In this document: positions 61,120 through 64,000 of the stretch, piece after piece | Layout: each line of letters starts with the position of its first letter | Numbering within the stretch: position 1 is the first letter of the stretch | Source of the DNA: Micromonospora qiuiae | GTDB taxonomy: Bacteria > Actinomycetota > Actinomycetes > Mycobacteriales > Micromonosporaceae | Direction: 5' to 3' | DNA length: 64,000 bases | Assembly (NCBI RefSeq): GCF_016863555.1 | Contig: NZ_BOPC01000034.1 | Coordinates: 33,491 to 97,490 of the forward strand | Program-made: the position numbers and the translations under genes | Notes under the pieces: generated by a model | What the model was told of the DNA's origin: nothing | Database searches by the model: none | What the model saw: only the letters and a program-made list of their open reading frames with translations

Positions 61120-62280
61120 ATGAGCATGCTCGACGAGGCGTACCAGCAGCTCCGGCACTCCGGTCCGGAGCGCGACGGCTGGCTGTCCAACCACGCGCCG
61201 ATGGCGGTGGAGGCGCTGGTGCGGCACGGCCACGAGGCAGAGGTGCCGCGCTGGCTCGACGGGTACGCCGACCGCCTGGAGGAGCGTCCGCGCGGCATCG
61301 CGCCGATCGTCGCCGACGAGTGGCGCGACCCGCTCGGTGACCCGGTGCGTACCGGCGACTGGCTCGACCACTTCGACCGGGAACTGGCCGACGAACCGTG
61401 GCGGGACGTGCTTGCCCGCTGGTGGCCGCGTCTGCTGCCCGGCATCGCGGCCGGCGCCACCCACGGCGTGATCCGGGTCGGTCACGCCGTGCGCGCACTG
61501 CTCGACCAGGAGACCGCCCCACGCGTCACCGAACTCGGCCAGGGTCTGGCCTACTGGGCGGCCCGATGGCAGCCGCTCGCACCGCCCGGCGCCGGGCCGT
61601 ACCCGGTCACCGACCCGCGTACCGCGCTCGACGCGGTGCCCCGGGTGCCCGACCAGCGCGCCGGCATCCGAGCGCGCCTCGCTCAACTGGCCGAGCTTCC
61701 CCACTGGCCGGCCGCAGCCGGCGCGGTCCCCGAAACCACGGTGACCAGCGCTCTGTCCGACGCGGCGGTGGCCTGCGCGGTGCCTGACACCACGGTGACC
61801 AGCGCTCTGTCCGACGCGGCGGTGGCCTGCGCGGTGCCTGACACCGAGGAAACGGCCGGGGTCGACCGGGACCCGGAGGCCGCCGTACCCGAGCGGCTGG
61901 CCGGCATCGTGGCCGCCGCCGTGGCCCGGCACGGCACCCACGGGTACGCCAACCCGGTCATGCTCGTGCACGCCGCCACCGCGCCGAACGCGGTGCTGCG
62001 TACCCTGCCCGCCCTGCCACGGGTGCTCTGGGCGCCGAGCCTCGCCGCCGCCTGGGCGGCAACGGCGGCGGTCACCGCGGCGTACGCCCCGGCGGTGGGG
62101 CAGCTCGGGCCGCCGCCCGGGCCCGAGCTGGACGCCGCCGAGGTGATGCGGCGGGCGGTGGACTCCGGCGACGCCCACGCGATCAAGTTCGCCGATGCCG
62201 GCATCGAGACGTACGCCCGCTGCGGCGATCCCGGCCTGCTCGCCGCCTCGGTACGCGCGACGGAGCAGATCGCGGCCTGA
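61120..62280 (+). CDS. Questin oxidase-like (DUF4243) protein
   Basis: The 386-residue protein shows the DUF4243/questin oxidase pattern: SNHAPMAVEALVRHG near the start, LDGYADRLEERP, LPGIAAGATHGVIRVGHAVRAL, LVHAATAPNAVLRTLPAL, and a late DAHAIKFADAGIETYARCGDP. Fungal relatives act on polyketide quinones; bacterial members are uncharacterised. A perfect 54 bp duplication (61735-61788 and 61789-61842) doubles the 18 residues TTVTSALSDAAVACAVPD in frame. Confidence 0.85.
   Translation: MSMLDEAYQQLRHSGPERDGWLSNHAPMAVEALVRHGHEAEVPRWLDGYADRLEERPRGIAPIVADEWRDPLGDPVRTGDWLDHFDRELADEPWRDVLARWWPRLLPGIAAGATHGVIRVGHAVRALLDQETAPRVTELGQGLAYWAARWQPLAPPGAGPYPVTDPRTALDAVPRVPDQRAGIRARLAQLAELPHWPAAAGAVPETTVTSALSDAAVACAVPDTTVTSALSDAAVACAVPDTEETAGVDRDPEAAVPERLAGIVAAAVARHGTHGYANPVMLVHAATAPNAVLRTLPALPRVLWAPSLAAAWAATAAVTAAYAPAVGQLGPPPGPELDAAEVMRRAVDSGDAHAIKFADAGIETYARCGDPGLLAASVRATEQIAA
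61735..61842 (+). repeat. Perfect 54 bp tandem duplication in coding sequence
   Basis: The two units at 61735-61788 and 61789-61842 are identical over 54 bases and keep the frame, so they arose very recently or are held identical by conversion. Confidence 0.95.
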
Positions 62281-62328
62281 CGACCTCCGGGCCGGGACCC
62301 CGGGCATGCCTGTCGCCGGTTTTCGCCG

Positions 62329-62334
62329 TACCGT
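62329..62334 (+). promoter_or_regulatory. -10 element for leaderless MOSC mRNA
   Basis: TACCGT is followed by 6 nt and the ATG at 62341. Confidence 0.4.
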
Positions 62335-62340
62335 CGTCCA

Positions 62341-62997
62341 ATGCAGGTGATCTCCGTGAACGTGGGCAGGCCGCGACCCAACCCGTGGAAGGAGGGGTTG
62401 GGGCTGACCGGCATCGACAAGCGGCCGGTCGAGGGCCCGGTGGCCGTGGTCGCGCCCGGCCCCAAGGGCACCGGCGAGGTCGGCCTGGCCGGCGACCGCG
62501 TCTACGACGTGGCCCACCACGGCGGCACCGACCAGGCCGTCTACGCGTACGCGCGGGAGGATCTCGACCGCTGGGCGGCCGAGTTGAGCCGAACCTTTGA
62601 CAACGGCTCCTTCGGGGAGAACCTGACCACCGTGGGCATCGACGTGAACCGCGCTCTGATCGGCGAGCGCTGGCGGATCGGGCCGGACGTCGTCCTGGAG
62701 GTTGCCTGCCCGCGTATTCCCTGCGGCACGTTCCAGGGCTGGCTGGACGAGCGCGGTTGGATCAAGCGGTTCACGCAGGCCGCTGTGCCCGGCGCGTATC
62801 TGCGCGTGATCGAGCCTGGCCAGCTCCGTGCCACCGATCCGATCGAGGTCGTGCACCGGCCCGACCACCGGGTGACCATCGAACTGGCCTTCCGCGCGAT
62901 GACCCTCGAACCGGAGCTGTTGCCGCAACTGCTGGTCGCCGACGCCCTGCCCGAGGAGGATCGGGAACGCGCCCGCCTGCGCAGCTCCACCGGGTAG
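62341..62997 (+). CDS. MOSC domain protein (YiiM-like)
   Basis: The 218-residue protein has the MOSC beta-barrel pattern: VNVGRPRPNPWKEGLGLTGIDKRPV, LAGDRVYDVAHHGGTDQAVYAYA, and FGENLTTVGIDVNRALIGERWRIGPDVVLEVACPRIPCGTF with the conserved Cys that may bind the molybdenum cofactor sulfur. YiiM-type proteins are linked to reduction of N-hydroxylated compounds. Substrate unknown. Confidence 0.93.
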   Translation: MQVISVNVGRPRPNPWKEGLGLTGIDKRPVEGPVAVVAPGPKGTGEVGLAGDRVYDVAHHGGTDQAVYAYAREDLDRWAAELSRTFDNGSFGENLTTVGIDVNRALIGERWRIGPDVVLEVACPRIPCGTFQGWLDERGWIKRFTQAAVPGAYLRVIEPGQLRATDPIEVVHRPDHRVTIELAFRAMTLEPELLPQLLVADALPEEDRERARLRSSTG

Positions 62998-63111
62998 CCG
63001 GGAACAGAGAACGCTGGAGCCAGCACTGGCCGCACCGGCGCATGAGCCCACACGTCGGTCAGCACCCGATCCGGCACGCGCCGGACCGTCGTGTTGCCGG
63101 ATCCTGTTTCA

Positions 63112-63600
63112 ATGACCGCCATGACGATCGATCCGACGATCGCCGTCGGCATCATCGCCGCGACGACAGCGCTGACGGGTTACCTGATCAGCAACGCCGC
63201 GACGAGACGTGCGGAACGAGCCCGGCGCTACGCGGAGGCGCTCGACGTGGTGGAACGCTACCGACAACTGCCGTACACCTTCTATCGATTGCACGACGGG
63301 ACGCCCGAGACGCGGACCAGGCTGGCCGAGATGCTCGGCGAGACGCAGAAGTCGCTGTCGTTCCACCGCCGCTGGCTCACTCTCGAGTCCGCCGAGATAG
63401 GTGCCGCGTACGACAATCTGGTCGACAAGGTGCGAGAGCGCAACAGCGAGTTCCGGAAGGACGCGCTGTCCCGGCCGGTCCCCGCCACCGACGTCGACAT
63501 CGAGGCGGGATACATCTACCTGTTCGACGACCGGGCGGAGCGCCTGGCGTGCATCCGCCTGATGCGGAAGAACCTCGCTCTCCTCCGAAACCTGCTGTAG
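63112..63600 (+). CDS. Small single-pass membrane protein with coiled-coil, unknown
   Basis: From the ATG at 63112 (63121 also possible) the 162-residue protein starts with one TM helix (AVGIIAATTALTGYLISNAA). A basic helix RRAERARRYAEALDVVERYRQLPYTFYRL follows, then a helical cytoplasmic domain with TRLAEMLGETQKSLSFHRRWL and a final LIRLMRKNLALLRNLL-like stretch. This resembles small phage-defence or toxin-antitoxin accessory membrane proteins only in layout. No family recognised. Confidence 0.65.
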   Translation: MTAMTIDPTIAVGIIAATTALTGYLISNAATRRAERARRYAEALDVVERYRQLPYTFYRLHDGTPETRTRLAEMLGETQKSLSFHRRWLTLESAEIGAAYDNLVDKVRERNSEFRKDALSRPVPATDVDIEAGYIYLFDDRAERLACIRLMRKNLALLRNLL

Positions 63601-63612
63601 CCCCGAATGCGG

Positions 63613-63888
63613 CTATTCCGCGAGATAGCCGGTGGCGGGGTCGATCTGGGCGAGGAAGTCGCGGATGGCCTGCTCCATCTCCGGTCGGCTCATCGTCGAA
63701 CCGTCCGACCTGGAGAGCCCAAAGCCGTAGTCGTGCGGCCCGCTGAGCCAGTCGAAGTTGTACGTGCCGGGCACCGGTGACCAGACGCGGAAGTCCTGCC
63801 CGTCAACCGTCAGCATCAGCGAATCACTCTCGTCCGGTGTGGGCCGCAGATGCTCGGGCACCAGGCCCGGTTCCGGCTCACCCGACAT
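63613..63888 (-). CDS. Hypothetical protein (91 aa)
   Basis: The ATG at 63888 follows GGGAG by about 6 nt; the longer frame to 63930 lacks a site. The acidic 91-residue product has SLMLTVDGQDFRVWSPVPGTYNFDWLSGPHDYGFGL, probably beta-rich. A helix MEQAIRDFLAQIDPATGYLAE follows. It is convergent with the membrane protein gene (12 bp between stops). No family recognised. Confidence 0.65.
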   Translation of the reverse strand: MSGEPEPGLVPEHLRPTPDESDSLMLTVDGQDFRVWSPVPGTYNFDWLSGPHDYGFGLSRSDGSTMSRPEMEQAIRDFLAQIDPATGYLAE

Positions 63889-64000
63889 GACCGCTCCCTC
63901 GCCACCGGCCGGAGAACCCGAGCCCCGCACCAGCCATGGCCCCGCCCGTTGGGGCCAGCCCCGACCGCCGGCGTGCCCTTTGCCAGATCCTGATTCGCCT

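Noticed and set aside
60367..63051. Very long reverse-strand open frame (about 890 codons) over the DUF4243 and MOSC genes
   Set aside because: It is antisense to recognisable genes and reads as low-complexity Gly/Arg/Val/Pro. High GC removes stop codons, so this is a shadow.

Overview
This is 64 kb of very GC-rich chromosome from an actinomycete, most probably a Micromonosporaceae member (Micromonospora/Salinispora type). The assignment rests on codon use, frequent GTG starts, ATGA/GTGA gene overlaps, the XRE/DUF5753 plus DUF397 gene pair, an Eis-type acetyltransferase, a mycothiol-linked Rv2466c-type oxidoreductase and a trehalose-phosphatase/GH15 fusion. It is inferred from sequence character, not from a database match. 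No phage, insertion sequence, CRISPR array or rRNA was seen; there is one tRNA (Arg, TCT).

Layout. 1-9 kb holds a truncated histidine kinase, a GNAT acetyltransferase, a secreted PQQ-type sugar dehydrogenase with a cellulose-binding domain, a SigE-family sigma factor that reads as frameshifted followed by its membrane partner, the tRNA, a hydrolase, a short HPF/RaiA-like protein and an SSB paralogue preceded by two DnaA-box-like sites. 9-11 kb carries the XRE/DUF397 pair and two small divergent genes. 11.4-25.2 kb carries corrin and siroheme genes (cbiB, cobQ, a CbiA-family protein with degenerate motifs, cobC, cobT, and a dehydrogenase/SUMT fusion), interleaved with a rhodanese, a P-loop kinase, an M20 peptidase, SURF1 and a class A PBP. 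25.3-29.3 kb is otsA plus an otsB-GH15 fusion. 29.6-39 kb contains ettA, a thioesterase, YbjN, a group II truncated globin, an MFS carrier, MscS, HNH, and a sortase with a possible substrate.

39.1-49.9 kb is the main metabolic island: an Lrp/AsnC regulator divergent from eleven tightly packed genes for tryptophan catabolism by the kynurenine/3-hydroxyanthranilate meta route. The enzymes run Trp to N-formylkynurenine, then (formamidase missing) kynurenine, 3-hydroxykynurenine, 3-hydroxyanthranilate, 2-aminomuconate, 4-oxalocrotonate, 2-oxopent-4-enoate, pyruvate and acetyl-CoA. An amidase gene follows. 51.5-64 kb holds aminopeptidase N, the Rv2466c-type oxidoreductase, DUF1015, RpiB, Eis-type GNAT, questin-oxidase-like and MOSC proteins and several small unknowns.

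The most unusual feature is a dispersed ~54 bp element, found six times. It is a tandem pair of GTTAA-N-A-rich arms each carrying a GGGGCCC palindrome core. It repeatedly lies on gene 3' ends, where it supplies stop codons or C-terminal tails, and once lies in frame inside the siroheme synthase fusion. Several other long inverted repeats and a recurring -10 hexamer placed 6-8 nt before start codons (leaderless transcripts) are also described.
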